From: Flavitalea plasmicola
GTDB lineage: Bacteria > Bacteroidota > Bacteroidia > Chitinophagales > Chitinophagaceae
Reading direction: 5' to 3'
Assembly: GCF_030546645.1 (NCBI RefSeq)
Contig: NZ_JAUOTO010000003.1
Span: 62,001-126,000 of the forward strand
Length of the DNA: 64,000 nt
Part shown: positions 45,849-55,123 of the stretch, one piece after another
Layout of the letters: every line of letters begins with the position of its first letter
How positions within the stretch are numbered: position 1 is the first letter of the stretch
Notes under the pieces: generated by a model
What the model was told of the DNA's origin: nothing
Database searches by the model: none
The model's input: the letters and a program-made list of their open reading frames with translations, nothing else
Made by a program: the position numbers and the translations under genes

Positions 45849-48800
45849 ATGGGATTGATAAGAAGCGCACTCAGAAAACCTATTACCATCTTAGTATTGG
45901 TGGCCGGCCTGCTTTTCTTTGGCATCGGTGCAGTCCGTACCGTCAGGATCGATATATTCCCGGATATGAATCTTCCGGTGATCTATGTCTCGCATCCTTA
46001 TGGCGGCTTTACTCCGGACCAGATGGAGACCTACTTCGGGAAACAGTACGTCAACCTCCTGCTATACATTGGCGGCGTAAAAAGCATCGAGACACGGAAT
46101 ATCCAGGGGCTTACCCTCATTAAGCTCACCTTCTATGAAGGTACCAATATGGCGCAGGCGGCTGCGGAGGTCACAGGGTATACCAACAGGGCCCAGGCCA
46201 TTTTTCCACCGGGCTCACAGCCTCCTTTCATCCTCCGTTTTGACGCCAGTACCCTGCCGGTAGGTCAGCTGGTGATCAGCAGCCCCCAGCGGAGCAACAA
46301 CGAATTGCTGGACCTGGCCAACGTATATGTACGCGCCCAGTTCAGCAGCATACCCGGCCTGGTGGCGCCGGCGCCTTTCGGCGGCAACGTCCGGACGGTG
46401 GTGATCAAAGCCGACCCTGAATTGTTGCGTAGTCATAACCTTACGCCCGATCAGCTGGTGGAAGCGTTGCGACTGAATAACCAGGCCACCCCAGCCGGCA
46501 ATGTCCGCATAGGCAACCTGAACTATTTCACGCCGTCCAATACCACCATTGAAAAAGTAAAGGACTTCGAGATGATCCCGCTGTATACCAACAGCGTGCA
46601 AAACGTCTATCTGAAAGATGTGGCATCCGTGGAAGATGGCGCTGATATCACCGCCGGCTATGCGCTGATCAACGGCAAACGATCCGTCTATCTCCCTATT
46701 ACCAAATCCGCCTCGGCATCCACCTGGGATGTGGTGCAGGGCCTGAAGAAGGCCATCCCCCGCTTCCAGGCCCAACTACCGGAAGACGTGAAGCTTTCAT
46801 ATGAATTCGACCAGTCCGTGTATGTTATCAATTCGGTGAAGAACCTATTGACGGAAGGCGCTATCGGCGCCATCCTCACCGGTCTGATGGTCCTGCTGTT
46901 CCTGGGTGATGCAAGGGGCGCCGCTATCGTGATCCTCACCATACCCATCTGCGTGATCTCAGGTGTCCTTTTTCTCACTCTTTTTCACCAGACCATCAAC
47001 ATTATGACGCTGAGCGGCCTTTCATTGGCCATCGGCATCCTCGTCGACGAATCGACAGTCACCATAGAGAACATCCACCAACATTTGGCCATGGGCAAGC
47101 CGAAGGCCCTGGCCATCTGGGATGCCTGCCGGGAGATCGCCTTCTCAAAACTGCTGATCCTTCTCTGTATCCTGGCCGTATTCGCCCCGGCGTTTACCAT
47201 GAGCGGCATACCGGGCTCTTTGTTCCTGCCGCTGTCACTGGCCATCGCTTTCTCCATGATCACTTCCTACCTTATGGCGCAGACCTTCGTACCCATCATG
47301 GCTAACTGGCTGATGAAAGGACATCACGGCAAGGGGAAGACCGATGAGGAGGAGTTCAGGGAATCAGGGATCTCCGTCGCTGATGAGCAGGATCCCTGGG
47401 CAGAAAAGCACAAGCTGGCGCAAGGCGGCACTGGTAAAGGCGGAAAAGTAACGGCCTTCGATAAATTCAGGAACCGCTTCATTCGTTTCCTGGACAGATG
47501 TTTCCCTTTCCGGAAGGCTATCGCTGTCGCATACATCCTCCTGGGTTTGGGGGGCGCATGGCTCCTTATCAACAGCATCGGCCGGGACGTATTGCCCAAA
47601 TCGAACGCGGGGCAATTCCAGGTCCGCCTCCGCGCTCCCGATGGCACCCGTGTGGAGAGAACCGAGGGATATATGATCCGCGCGTTGCACATCCTCGATA
47701 CGATGGTAGGGCATGAGAACATCGGCGTCACTTCCGCCATGGTAGGCATGCACGGAAGCCAGTTCTCTACCAATCCCATCTATCTTTTCATGGCGGGTCC
47801 GCAGGAAAGTGTATTACAGGTGAGCCTGAAAGAGGATTATAAGGTCAATATGGACAACCTGAAAGATGAGTTCCGGCAAAAGATCCAAAAGGATATGCCG
47901 GAAGTGAAAGTATCGTTCGAACCCATCGAGCTCACCGACAAGATCCTCAGCCAGGGGTCGCCGACGCCCATCGAGGTGAAGATCACCGGCAAGAACAAGA
48001 AGCTCAACGAGCAATTTGCCGGTAGGGTGATCGCCCAGTTGCAGCAGATACCCTACCTCCGCGACGTGCAGCTGGGACAGGCCATCCATTATCCGGCTAT
48101 CAATATCAACATCGACAGGGTAAGGGCAGCGCAGCTGGGCGCCAACGCCGCTACGATCAGCCGCTCCCTGCTGGCCGCCACCTCCTCTTCCCGTTTTACC
48201 GAGAAGAGCGTTTGGATCGATCATAAAAGCAATCTTGCCTACAACGTCCAGGTGGAAGTGCCTGAGAATTTGATGACGAGCACCAGCGATATCGGGGAGA
48301 CCCCCATCGTCCCGAATGCGCCCCGTCCCACGCTCAGCGATGTGGCCACCATCACCACCGATTCCACCTATGGCGAGAATGACAATATCGGTCCCAATCC
48401 GGTACTATCGGTGACGGCTAACCTATATAAGAAAGACCTGGGCAGCGCATCGAAAGATGTAGAGGCGGCGATCGCATCCCTGGGGACGCCGCCCCGTGGG
48501 ATCACTGTCGAGACAAGAGGGCTGGTCCAGGTCCTTTCGGAGACCCTCAGCAGTCTGCAGACAGGCCTGATCACGGCCATCCTGGTCATTTTTCTCATGC
48601 TGGCGGCCAACTTCCAATCCTTTAAAGTATCGCTGGTGACGCTGTGCACGGTCCCTGCCGTATTGTTGGGCTCATTGGGTCTGCTCATGCTCACGGGATC
48701 TACCCTCAACCTGCAGAGCTACATGGGAATGATCATGTCGGTGGGTGTGTCAATCTCCAATTCGGTGCTGCTGGTGACGAATGCGGAACACCTGCGCGTC

Positions 48801-49118
48801 CATTCCGGCAATGCCCTGGAGGCAGCCCGGGAGTCCGCAGCTGTACGTCTGCGGCCTATCCTGATGACCAGCGTGGCCATGGTGGTGGGGATGATCCCGA
48901 TGGCTTCCGGTTTCGGCGAAGGCGGCGACCAGGCTGCACCATTGGGCCGTGCGGTAATAGGGGGTTTGATCGCCTCCACTTTCGCGGCATTGTTTATCCT
49001 GCCGCTTATTTTTGCATGGGTTCAGGGTAGGACGTCCACCCAGTCCGTGTCGCTCGATCCTTCAGATAAAGAAAGTAAACATTATATACCGTCATTATAT
49101 GAACAAAATGAGAAATAA
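45849..49118 (+). CDS. Efflux RND transporter permease
   Basis: Proton-driven inner-membrane pump of 1,089 residues with the two-fold RND layout: helix 1 near residues 12-30, a porter domain, helices 2-7 (about 335-490), a charged cytoplasmic linker (about 495-550), helix 8 and a second porter domain, then helices 9-12 (about 890-1,065). Motifs include VRIDIFPDMNLPVIYVSHPYGG, GLSLAIGILVDESTVTIENI in helix 4 with the proton-relay acid, and GMIMSVGVSISNSVLLVTNAE. It sits between tolC-like and adaptor genes. Specificity (drug, metal or lipid) is not clear from the sequence. Confidence 0.95.
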   Translation: MGLIRSALRKPITILVLVAGLLFFGIGAVRTVRIDIFPDMNLPVIYVSHPYGGFTPDQMETYFGKQYVNLLLYIGGVKSIETRNIQGLTLIKLTFYEGTNMAQAAAEVTGYTNRAQAIFPPGSQPPFILRFDASTLPVGQLVISSPQRSNNELLDLANVYVRAQFSSIPGLVAPAPFGGNVRTVVIKADPELLRSHNLTPDQLVEALRLNNQATPAGNVRIGNLNYFTPSNTTIEKVKDFEMIPLYTNSVQNVYLKDVASVEDGADITAGYALINGKRSVYLPITKSASASTWDVVQGLKKAIPRFQAQLPEDVKLSYEFDQSVYVINSVKNLLTEGAIGAILTGLMVLLFLGDARGAAIVILTIPICVISGVLFLTLFHQTINIMTLSGLSLAIGILVDESTVTIENIHQHLAMGKPKALAIWDACREIAFSKLLILLCILAVFAPAFTMSGIPGSLFLPLSLAIAFSMITSYLMAQTFVPIMANWLMKGHHGKGKTDEEEFRESGISVADEQDPWAEKHKLAQGGTGKGGKVTAFDKFRNRFIRFLDRCFPFRKAIAVAYILLGLGGAWLLINSIGRDVLPKSNAGQFQVRLRAPDGTRVERTEGYMIRALHILDTMVGHENIGVTSAMVGMHGSQFSTNPIYLFMAGPQESVLQVSLKEDYKVNMDNLKDEFRQKIQKDMPEVKVSFEPIELTDKILSQGSPTPIEVKITGKNKKLNEQFAGRVIAQLQQIPYLRDVQLGQAIHYPAININIDRVRAAQLGANAATISRSLLAATSSSRFTEKSVWIDHKSNLAYNVQVEVPENLMTSTSDIGETPIVPNAPRPTLSDVATITTDSTYGENDNIGPNPVLSVTANLYKKDLGSASKDVEAAIASLGTPPRGITVETRGLVQVLSETLSSLQTGLITAILVIFLMLAANFQSFKVSLVTLCTVPAVLLGSLGLLMLTGSTLNLQSYMGMIMSVGVSISNSVLLVTNAEHLRVHSGNALEAARESAAVRLRPILMTSVAMVVGMIPMASGFGEGGDQAAPLGRAVIGGLIASTFAALFILPLIFAWVQGRTSTQSVSLDPSDKESKHYIPSLYEQNEK

Positions 49119-50226
49119 TATTTCATTGACCTTTTTTATGGCCTTGCACACGCTGGTGGCTGCCACCCTGTTCAGCGCCTGTTCCTCGTCGGATGGAGAA
49201 GGCAGTGAAAAGAAAGATGCCAAACAGGCGCCTGCGGCCACAGCGCCTGCCGAGACTTTTTCACTGGAAAGGGGCAGGCTGTCCACTGCACTGTCTACGC
49301 CCGGTGAGCTGATAGCTTACCAGCAGGTGGACCTCTATGCCAAAGAGAACAGCTTTGTAAAAAAGTTATATGCAGACGTAGGATCGGAAGTGCGCGAAGG
49401 ACAGCTCCTGGCAAGCCTGGAAGCGCCTGAGCTCGGTTCGCAGGTGGCCAGTGCCCAGTCGCGGGTGAAATCGCAGGAGGCGATCTACATCGCCAGCAAA
49501 GCCAATTATCAGCGTTTGGTGGAGACGAGCAAAACACCGGGCACCATCTCGCAGAATGACATCGATCAGGCTGACGCCCGCCAGAAATCGGACCTCGCGC
49601 AGCTGGAAGCCGCGAAGTCCGCCTATAGCCAGGTGGCAGAGACCCTCAAATACCTGGAAATAAGAGCCCCTTTCAGCGGCGTGATCAGCGCCCGCAACGT
49701 GAACCCGGGTGCTTATGTCGGTCCTTCCGGCAAAGGCTCGGAATTTCCCCTTTTCACCTTGCAGGAGCAACGCCATCTGAGGCTGGTGGTCTCCGTGCCG
49801 GAGGCATATACAGGCTATCTCAATGACAGGAACGAAGTGAAATTTTCGGTGAAAGCCCTGCCGAACGAGGTCTTTCACGCCAGGGTCAAACGCCTTGCCG
49901 GCGCCCTGGATAACAAGCTCAGGGCGGAACGCATAGAAATGGATGTGATCAACGAGGACAAGCGTTTATTGCCCGGCATGGTGGCTGAGGTCAACGTGCC
50001 CCTTCCTGCAAGGGACAGCACCTTCATCGTTCCGTCGACTGCCATTGTCAATTCTACGGAACGGATATTCGTTATTCGGGTTGCCGGTGGTAAGGCGCAA
50101 TGGGTGGATGTGAAGCCGGGGCGTTCCGACAAAGGCAAAGTAGAAGTATATGGCGACCTTCGGCAGGGAGACACCATCATCAAAGTAGCCAGCGAGGAAA
50201 GGAGGGACGGCTCACCTGTAAAATAG
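49099..50226 (+). CDS. Efflux RND periplasmic adaptor subunit, lipoprotein
   Basis: Membrane-fusion protein of 375 residues from ATG 49099, whose start overlaps the permease stop by 20 bases; a second ATG three codons on is equally possible. The lipoprotein signal ends at Cys28 (LFSACSS). The lipoyl and hairpin regions are seen in VGSEVREGQLLASLEAPELG and the alpha-helical ASAQSRVKSQEAIYIASKANYQ, then the beta-barrel domain with IRAPFSGVISARNVNPGAYV. It links the RND permease to the TolC-like duct. It ends 8 bases from the convergent GH8 gene. Confidence 0.93.
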   Translation: MNKMRNNISLTFFMALHTLVAATLFSACSSSDGEGSEKKDAKQAPAATAPAETFSLERGRLSTALSTPGELIAYQQVDLYAKENSFVKKLYADVGSEVREGQLLASLEAPELGSQVASAQSRVKSQEAIYIASKANYQRLVETSKTPGTISQNDIDQADARQKSDLAQLEAAKSAYSQVAETLKYLEIRAPFSGVISARNVNPGAYVGPSGKGSEFPLFTLQEQRHLRLVVSVPEAYTGYLNDRNEVKFSVKALPNEVFHARVKRLAGALDNKLRAERIEMDVINEDKRLLPGMVAEVNVPLPARDSTFIVPSTAIVNSTERIFVIRVAGGKAQWVDVKPGRSDKGKVEVYGDLRQGDTIIKVASEERRDGSPVK

Positions 50227-50234
50227 CAATAGGC

Positions 50235-51500
50235 TTACATCTCAGGCGCCCAATAATTTCCTGATAGGATGATCATATTGATCATCTTGATGCTATTGTC
50301 ATAATAATCAAACCCTTTCAGCCGGAAATTCACCGTGTAATCCCAGAGCTTGTTCAGCCAGGGTTGGTTGTCCCTGTCGACCATGGCTGCCACAGAGAAG
50401 GGTGCAATGAAGCAAAGGGCCTCATAATATCTGTTCTTCAGGTCTTCTCCCTGCAGGCTGTAGCCCGCGGATATATTATCGGGATTCCCACGCGTGGTGG
50501 CGCGGATCCACTTGTTGATCTTTCCCACGATGCCGGCCGCACGCGGATCGCCATTCACGATGAAATCCGTTGCGATGCGCCAGGGCGTACGACAGGCATT
50601 ATAATTGTAAACGCCGTCATAACGGGATTCAAGATAGCGTGGCCGGGCGGGCTTTGCCTGCGGCCCCACCTTATTGATAAAATCAGGCAACAGCCCCGCG
50701 TCCGGGCTAAACGTGTTTTGCAGATATTCGAATAGTTTATAGTTGCTGTCGATGACCCTGTCCCAGCCCTGATCGCCAGAGGCGGCCCGAAATGTGCGGA
50801 AATGGGCAGGCATGAAGTCCGAGCTGCGCATATCGAAATAGTCCTTACTATCATGCTCACTCGAATTGCTCAGCAGCACCGAAAACGTCTTCGGGTTGAT
50901 CTCCAGGTGCAAAATGGCCCTTACCATCCGCCGTCCTTCTTCCTTGTAATTGATGGCTCCTTTACTGCCCCACTGGGCGTCGGCCAGCAGAAGAGAATAG
51001 GCGATATCCATGTCGCCATCCGTAGCCGAGCTGCCGTCGATGTTGCGGCAATCTTTCTTCTGTGCCCATGCCATCAGGTAGGGGTCGGCCTTGCTGGGAT
51101 GGTTGCGGTAATAATGATACAGCCCGTTATAGATGGTCTGTGCCGCCGTGTCGTATCCGGCCATCAGCGTCGTGATGATCATGCCGTAGCCCTGCCCTTC
51201 GGATACACATAATTTATTATGCGTATCCGGCCCTTCAAACCATACGTAGAATTCGTCTTTATTACATCCCTTGCGTATATATCGTTGCCTCCATGCTTTG
51301 TAAAATGTCCGTACACTATCATCCATCTGCCGCCTGCTGACATGGCTGGGCAGGATACATCCTTCCCGGTAGGCGACATGCTGAGGAAACGGCTTGGCCG
51401 GAAGGATTGGTTCAAGGGACGGCGAGTCCCCTGGCCGATGTGGGATGAAAAGACTTAGGAGCGCTACCGATGAGAAAAAATAATACCTGAACAATGACAT
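50235..51500 (-). CDS. Glycoside hydrolase family 8 enzyme, exported
   Basis: Inverting endo-glycosidase family that includes cellulases, xylanases, chitosanases and BcsZ-type cellulases. From ATG 51500 the protein has 421 residues with a signal-like N-terminus (MSLFRYYFFSSVALLSLFIP). The catalytic acid is Glu101 in VSEGQGYGMI, and the family Asp is Asp161 in SSATDGDMDIAYSLL; CRTPWRIATDFIVNGDPRA and GYSLQGEDLKNRYYEA follow as expected. No cellulose-synthase genes are adjacent, so it probably acts on external polysaccharide. The specificity cannot be told from sequence alone. Confidence 0.9.
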   Translation of the reverse strand: MSLFRYYFFSSVALLSLFIPHRPGDSPSLEPILPAKPFPQHVAYREGCILPSHVSRRQMDDSVRTFYKAWRQRYIRKGCNKDEFYVWFEGPDTHNKLCVSEGQGYGMIITTLMAGYDTAAQTIYNGLYHYYRNHPSKADPYLMAWAQKKDCRNIDGSSATDGDMDIAYSLLLADAQWGSKGAINYKEEGRRMVRAILHLEINPKTFSVLLSNSSEHDSKDYFDMRSSDFMPAHFRTFRAASGDQGWDRVIDSNYKLFEYLQNTFSPDAGLLPDFINKVGPQAKPARPRYLESRYDGVYNYNACRTPWRIATDFIVNGDPRAAGIVGKINKWIRATTRGNPDNISAGYSLQGEDLKNRYYEALCFIAPFSVAAMVDRDNQPWLNKLWDYTVNFRLKGFDYYDNSIKMINMIILSGNYWAPEM

Positions 51501-51686
51501 AAGGTAACAAAGAGCAATTTTCGCGCCGTATGTGCGGCTTTGCATTAATATTACGATTTTATCCTCTTAACATTTCTTATAGAAAACCTTAACAGGAATT
51601 TTGCCGCGATGCGGAGGGGTGACCGCTCTTGCATAAGTGACCATTGCTTAAGAGAGAATTTATTAAACCCATAAAAAACCTCCTAC

Positions 51687-52730
51687 ATGCATCGTTCTAT
51701 CTACCTTCCTGTTATCGGCTTTTTGGTATTGTCTGTTTTTAGTAATTCATCCTGCAGCAAGGCCAGCCCGTCTTATCTGCAAACGGGCGATTGGATCCAG
51801 GCTTCCGCTATCTATGGATATCCCCGCAGCAATGCTTCCTGCTTTGTCGTGGGTAATGTAGCCTATGTAGGGCTGGGCATTAATGAATCGGTCGGAGGTT
51901 CTTTCTACAACAGGCTGAATGATTTCTGGTCCTTCAGCAGTGACACCGGCTGGACGCAGCTACAGGACTTTCCGGGCGCCCGCCGCAGCAGTGCCGCCGC
52001 TTTCAGTGTGGGCAACTATGGCTACGTCGGCACAGGGTGGGACGGGATCCACCAATTCAATGATTTTTACCAATACGATGTGGTAAACAAAGTGTGGTCA
52101 AAAAAAGCGGATTACCCGGGCGGCGCCCGGTATGATGCCGTGGGTTTCGCCGTCAAAGGAAAAGGCTATATTGGGACAGGCTACAGCATCTATGCCCTGG
52201 CCGACTTCTACCAGTATGAGCCGGATTTGGACAGATGGGCAAGGACGCCGGGCACGGATCTTAATTTCTCCAAACGCCGGGGGGCTGTGGCCTTTGTATA
52301 TAATGACAAAGCATATATAGTTACGGGCTCGAATAACCAGACAATGGTCCGGGACTTCTGGGAGTTTGATCCGACACAAACTGCGCCCTGGAAGCCATTG
52401 AGCAATATCACCAACACCGATCCCGCCACCTTCGACGACGGATATACGAACATAGAACGGGAGTATGCAACGGCGTTCATCAACAACGGGAAAGCTTATC
52501 TCGTGACGGGACAGAATGGCTCACTGCTGTCGGCCACCTGGGCATATGATTTTGTTACGGGCTATTGGAGCCAGCGTACGCCCTACCCGCGTGCGCAGCG
52601 GCAGGGAGCCGTGTCCTTCACCATCAATGGAAAAAGCTATGTAGGGCTGGGCGGCACGGGCGGCAGCACCACCACCTTTGATAATATGGACATCTTCAGT
52701 CCGGACAAGATCTTTAATCCAAATGACTGA
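51687..52730 (+). CDS. Kelch-repeat beta-propeller protein, probable lipoprotein
   Basis: Product of 347 residues with a signal ending near Cys23 (SNSSCSKAS), a weak but plausible lipobox. The rest is a run of about six kelch-type blades, visible as repeating GYVGTGWDG, GYIGTGYS, AYIVTGSNN, AYLVTGQNG and SYVGLGGTG strands, each followed by a conserved W or F in the next strand (DFWSF, DFYQYD, DFYQYE, DFWEFD). Such surface propellers usually bind carbohydrates or proteins. It follows the divergent GH8 gene across 186 bases and converges on a DUF3570 gene with no gap. Confidence 0.85.
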   Translation: MHRSIYLPVIGFLVLSVFSNSSCSKASPSYLQTGDWIQASAIYGYPRSNASCFVVGNVAYVGLGINESVGGSFYNRLNDFWSFSSDTGWTQLQDFPGARRSSAAAFSVGNYGYVGTGWDGIHQFNDFYQYDVVNKVWSKKADYPGGARYDAVGFAVKGKGYIGTGYSIYALADFYQYEPDLDRWARTPGTDLNFSKRRGAVAFVYNDKAYIVTGSNNQTMVRDFWEFDPTQTAPWKPLSNITNTDPATFDDGYTNIEREYATAFINNGKAYLVTGQNGSLLSATWAYDFVTGYWSQRTPYPRAQRQGAVSFTINGKSYVGLGGTGGSTTTFDNMDIFSPDKIFNPND

Positions 52731-53975
52731 TCACATGGGGCTAAACCCCTTGTGAAGAGCGCGGGAACGGGTATGCTCCAGTTCCAGCAACAAGGTCAGT
52801 ATATGTGCTGCTAATCCGTCGGAACGTTTGTACCAGGCATACCTCAGGCTAAATGCGTTGAACGTATAGCGGGGGCTCACTGGTCGCTGCGGTGCATAAC
52901 GTAAGGTGAGTCCCGCTTTATAGCTGGAAAAATGCGAGAGATCGTAGTCGGAAGTGTAATATTTTTCCGTCAGCACGTGTTTGCGGAAAGGGGCGAAGTA
53001 GCGGGCAGCCGTCTGCGTGTAAAAGCGCACCAGGGGCGCCAGGCTCAGCTCCGGCTTTATTTTCACCGGCACTTCGAATTGCAGGGTATGCGCGGTGATG
53101 CCAAGGTCATCGTGATAGTAGCGGTAGTAGCTGCGGATAATGGTACGGGTGCCGGCAAATATATTCAGCTGGGCCGCTAAAGGGAATTTCCACCGCTCTG
53201 CAGGCAGTTTTTCCACCCTGACGGTGAACCGGTCGTTATTGAAATACACCCGATGATAAGAGGTGGACAACAACCCTTTCTGGTATACGAGCTCCGGGAA
53301 TATGGCCAGCTGCATCCGGGGATTGATCACCTGGTAGAAGGAAAAGGAAAGGTTGTAGGAGTTGCGCCGGAAGTTGTGAAACCAGGCGGTATCCCGCAGC
53401 TCGGCCGGGTAGATCAGCCCTACCGGATATCCATAGTCGGCGCTGATCCGGCCGTAGCGGAGATCGTCGAAATAACATTGCAGCGCTGCACTCCATTCCT
53501 GCGACCCCGTCCGGCTGATATGGCTTACTGACACCCCGGCAGGAAACGAAAGATAAGCGGACTCGACGGAAATGCCTGTCCCCAGGGTTATGCGTGTATC
53601 CGATCTTTTAAGTTTCCAGGTGTATGAGGGGCTGATATGCGTCCGCGCCGAAAGCTTCGAGGCCGAAGAGACGATGAAGTCGATGTTATCCAAAGACGCG
53701 GAGGAGATGACGTCCACTCCGGCGTTAAGCGACCAGCTACGGGTGGAATCAAGATGATGCGTGATAGTGAATTCCGGGGAATAGACATGGAGCTTTTCCG
53801 TACCAGTTCCGCCCGTGATGGCGGAATGGTTGCCATTCTGGGTGTAATACCCGAACAGCACCTGTATATCTGTTTTGGATATGCGTTGTTGCTTATAAAG
53901 ACTGTCCTGGCGTCGCTGCCCATGGGTATGTATTGCGGCTGCCAGCAGTGCGAGCGTAAGGTATTTGTGCTTCAT
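52731..53975 (-). CDS. DUF3570 outer-membrane beta-barrel-like protein
   Basis: Protein of 414 residues with a signal peptide (MKHKYLTLALLAAAIHTHGQ). The body consists of alternating amphipathic strands with many Tyr and Arg pairs, consistent with an outer-membrane barrel, as expected for DUF3570. It is the last gene of a four-gene run, 5 bases after the DUF4266 lipoprotein gene. In other bacteria DUF3570 is often found near DUF4266 and ApbE. Its role, perhaps exporting or anchoring a redox cofactor protein, is inferred only from context. Confidence 0.85.
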   Translation of the reverse strand: MKHKYLTLALLAAAIHTHGQRRQDSLYKQQRISKTDIQVLFGYYTQNGNHSAITGGTGTEKLHVYSPEFTITHHLDSTRSWSLNAGVDVISSASLDNIDFIVSSASKLSARTHISPSYTWKLKRSDTRITLGTGISVESAYLSFPAGVSVSHISRTGSQEWSAALQCYFDDLRYGRISADYGYPVGLIYPAELRDTAWFHNFRRNSYNLSFSFYQVINPRMQLAIFPELVYQKGLLSTSYHRVYFNNDRFTVRVEKLPAERWKFPLAAQLNIFAGTRTIIRSYYRYYHDDLGITAHTLQFEVPVKIKPELSLAPLVRFYTQTAARYFAPFRKHVLTEKYYTSDYDLSHFSSYKAGLTLRYAPQRPVSPRYTFNAFSLRYAWYKRSDGLAAHILTLLLELEHTRSRALHKGFSPM

Positions 53976-53980
53976 GAGGA

Positions 53981-54211
53981 TCAGTTGCAGCCGCAGCCTC
54001 CGCTGGCTTTTCCGTTGCCGCCTCCGCTGGCGCCTTCCCGGTATGTATGTGCGCTTATGTCGAATTTTTCCACATCGGCCCTGCCCGGCCGCATAGCGGC
54101 GTCATTGAGGAACGCCCGTTGGTAGGGTTTCACCGGCGTGCAGCCAGGAAGGATGCCGACAGCAGTAAGCAGCAGGGTTGCGAGGATAACAGGTTTGTCA
54201 GGTAGGTGCAT
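53981..54211 (-). CDS. DUF4266 small lipoprotein with C-terminal GGCGCN
   Basis: Lipoprotein of 76 residues from ATG 54211 (MHLPDKPVILATLL), lipobox LPGC at Cys24. The DUF4266 core VKPYQRAFLNDAAMRPG follows, then a Gly/Ser-rich tail that ends GGCGCN, leaving two cysteines one residue apart at the very end. Its start overlaps the ApbE gene stop by 14 bases. The free C-terminal CGC looks like a thiol, metal or cofactor site, but no biochemical role is known to me. An upstream ATG (54256) would add 15 polar residues before the signal peptide and is less likely. Confidence 0.85.
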   Translation of the reverse strand: MHLPDKPVILATLLLTAVGILPGCTPVKPYQRAFLNDAAMRPGRADVEKFDISAHTYREGASGGGNGKASGGCGCN

Positions 54212-55121
54212 GTGTCGTGATGTTTTTGGATGAAAAGAGCTGGTCCTTATCATCAATAATTATACCATGGACATGCGGCAGCTGTCCGATAAGGTGCAGA
54301 CCCGCCGATACCCCCATGACAGTGACAGCCGTGGCAAGCGCATCGGAAAGCTCTGCTGAAGGACTGACGATGGTAACACTTTTAATGCCTTTCACCGGCA
54401 GGCCAGTGCGGGGATCGATATTATGCGAATAACGGACGCCGTCCAGGTCGAAATATTGTTCATAATTGCCCGAGGTGGCCACAGCCATATCGTCTACGGG
54501 CAGCCAAAGCAGGATGCGGGAAGGATCGTGGGGGTCCGCCACACCCACCCGCCAGGGACTGCCGTCGGGTTGTTTGCCCCAGGCCGTGAGATCGCCGCTG
54601 GCATTGATGACGCCAGCCTTCACCTGCTGTGACTTCCATAACGTCCTCACCCTGTCCGCAGCATATCCCTTGCCGATGGCTCCGAACCCAATGCGCATAC
54701 CTTCCCTTGATAGGAATACCGTATCGGGACCCAGCTTAATGTACCGGTGACCGACAGCTGATAGGACATCCGACAGCGAAGCAGCGTCCGGCCAACGGGC
54801 CTGCCGCTGCTTAAAATTATACAAGACTTTCAATGCGCCAGCCGAAATATCGAAGGCGCCCTGGGTAATGGCGGAAAGCCGGAGACAACGCCCGATCAGT
54901 TCGTGGACTTCCGGGTCTACGCTGACAGGCCCCACTCCGGCATGCCTGTTGAGTAAAGCCGTTTGCGAATCAGGGCTAAACTCCGTCAACAGCGCCTCGA
55001 TCCGCCGGATCTCCGCGACGCCCTCCTCCAGCCGACGGCCGGCGATGACCTCGTCTTCTTCCACCACGATCAGCTCGAACGAAGAGCCCATCAACCGGGT
55101 ATGGATCTGGCGTTTGACCAT
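54198..55121 (-). CDS. FAD:protein FMN transferase (ApbE family), no signal peptide
   Basis: Attaches FMN covalently to Ser/Thr in target proteins, using FAD and magnesium. It has 307 residues. Family motifs are FDISAGALKVLYNF, GMRIGFGAIGKGYAADRV, GVINASGDLTAWG, VATSGNYEQYFDLDGVRYSH and NIDPRTGLPVKG, followed by SAELSDALATAVTVMG. Unlike usual ApbE proteins, it begins MVKRQIHTRLMGSSFEL without a signal peptide, so it should stay in the cytoplasm. It lies between the thioredoxin gene (2-base gap) and the DUF4266 gene (14-base overlap), so a target may be encoded there. Confidence 0.93.
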   Translation of the reverse strand: MVKRQIHTRLMGSSFELIVVEEDEVIAGRRLEEGVAEIRRIEALLTEFSPDSQTALLNRHAGVGPVSVDPEVHELIGRCLRLSAITQGAFDISAGALKVLYNFKQRQARWPDAASLSDVLSAVGHRYIKLGPDTVFLSREGMRIGFGAIGKGYAADRVRTLWKSQQVKAGVINASGDLTAWGKQPDGSPWRVGVADPHDPSRILLWLPVDDMAVATSGNYEQYFDLDGVRYSHNIDPRTGLPVKGIKSVTIVSPSAELSDALATAVTVMGVSAGLHLIGQLPHVHGIIIDDKDQLFSSKNITTHAPT

Positions 55122-55123
55122 GG

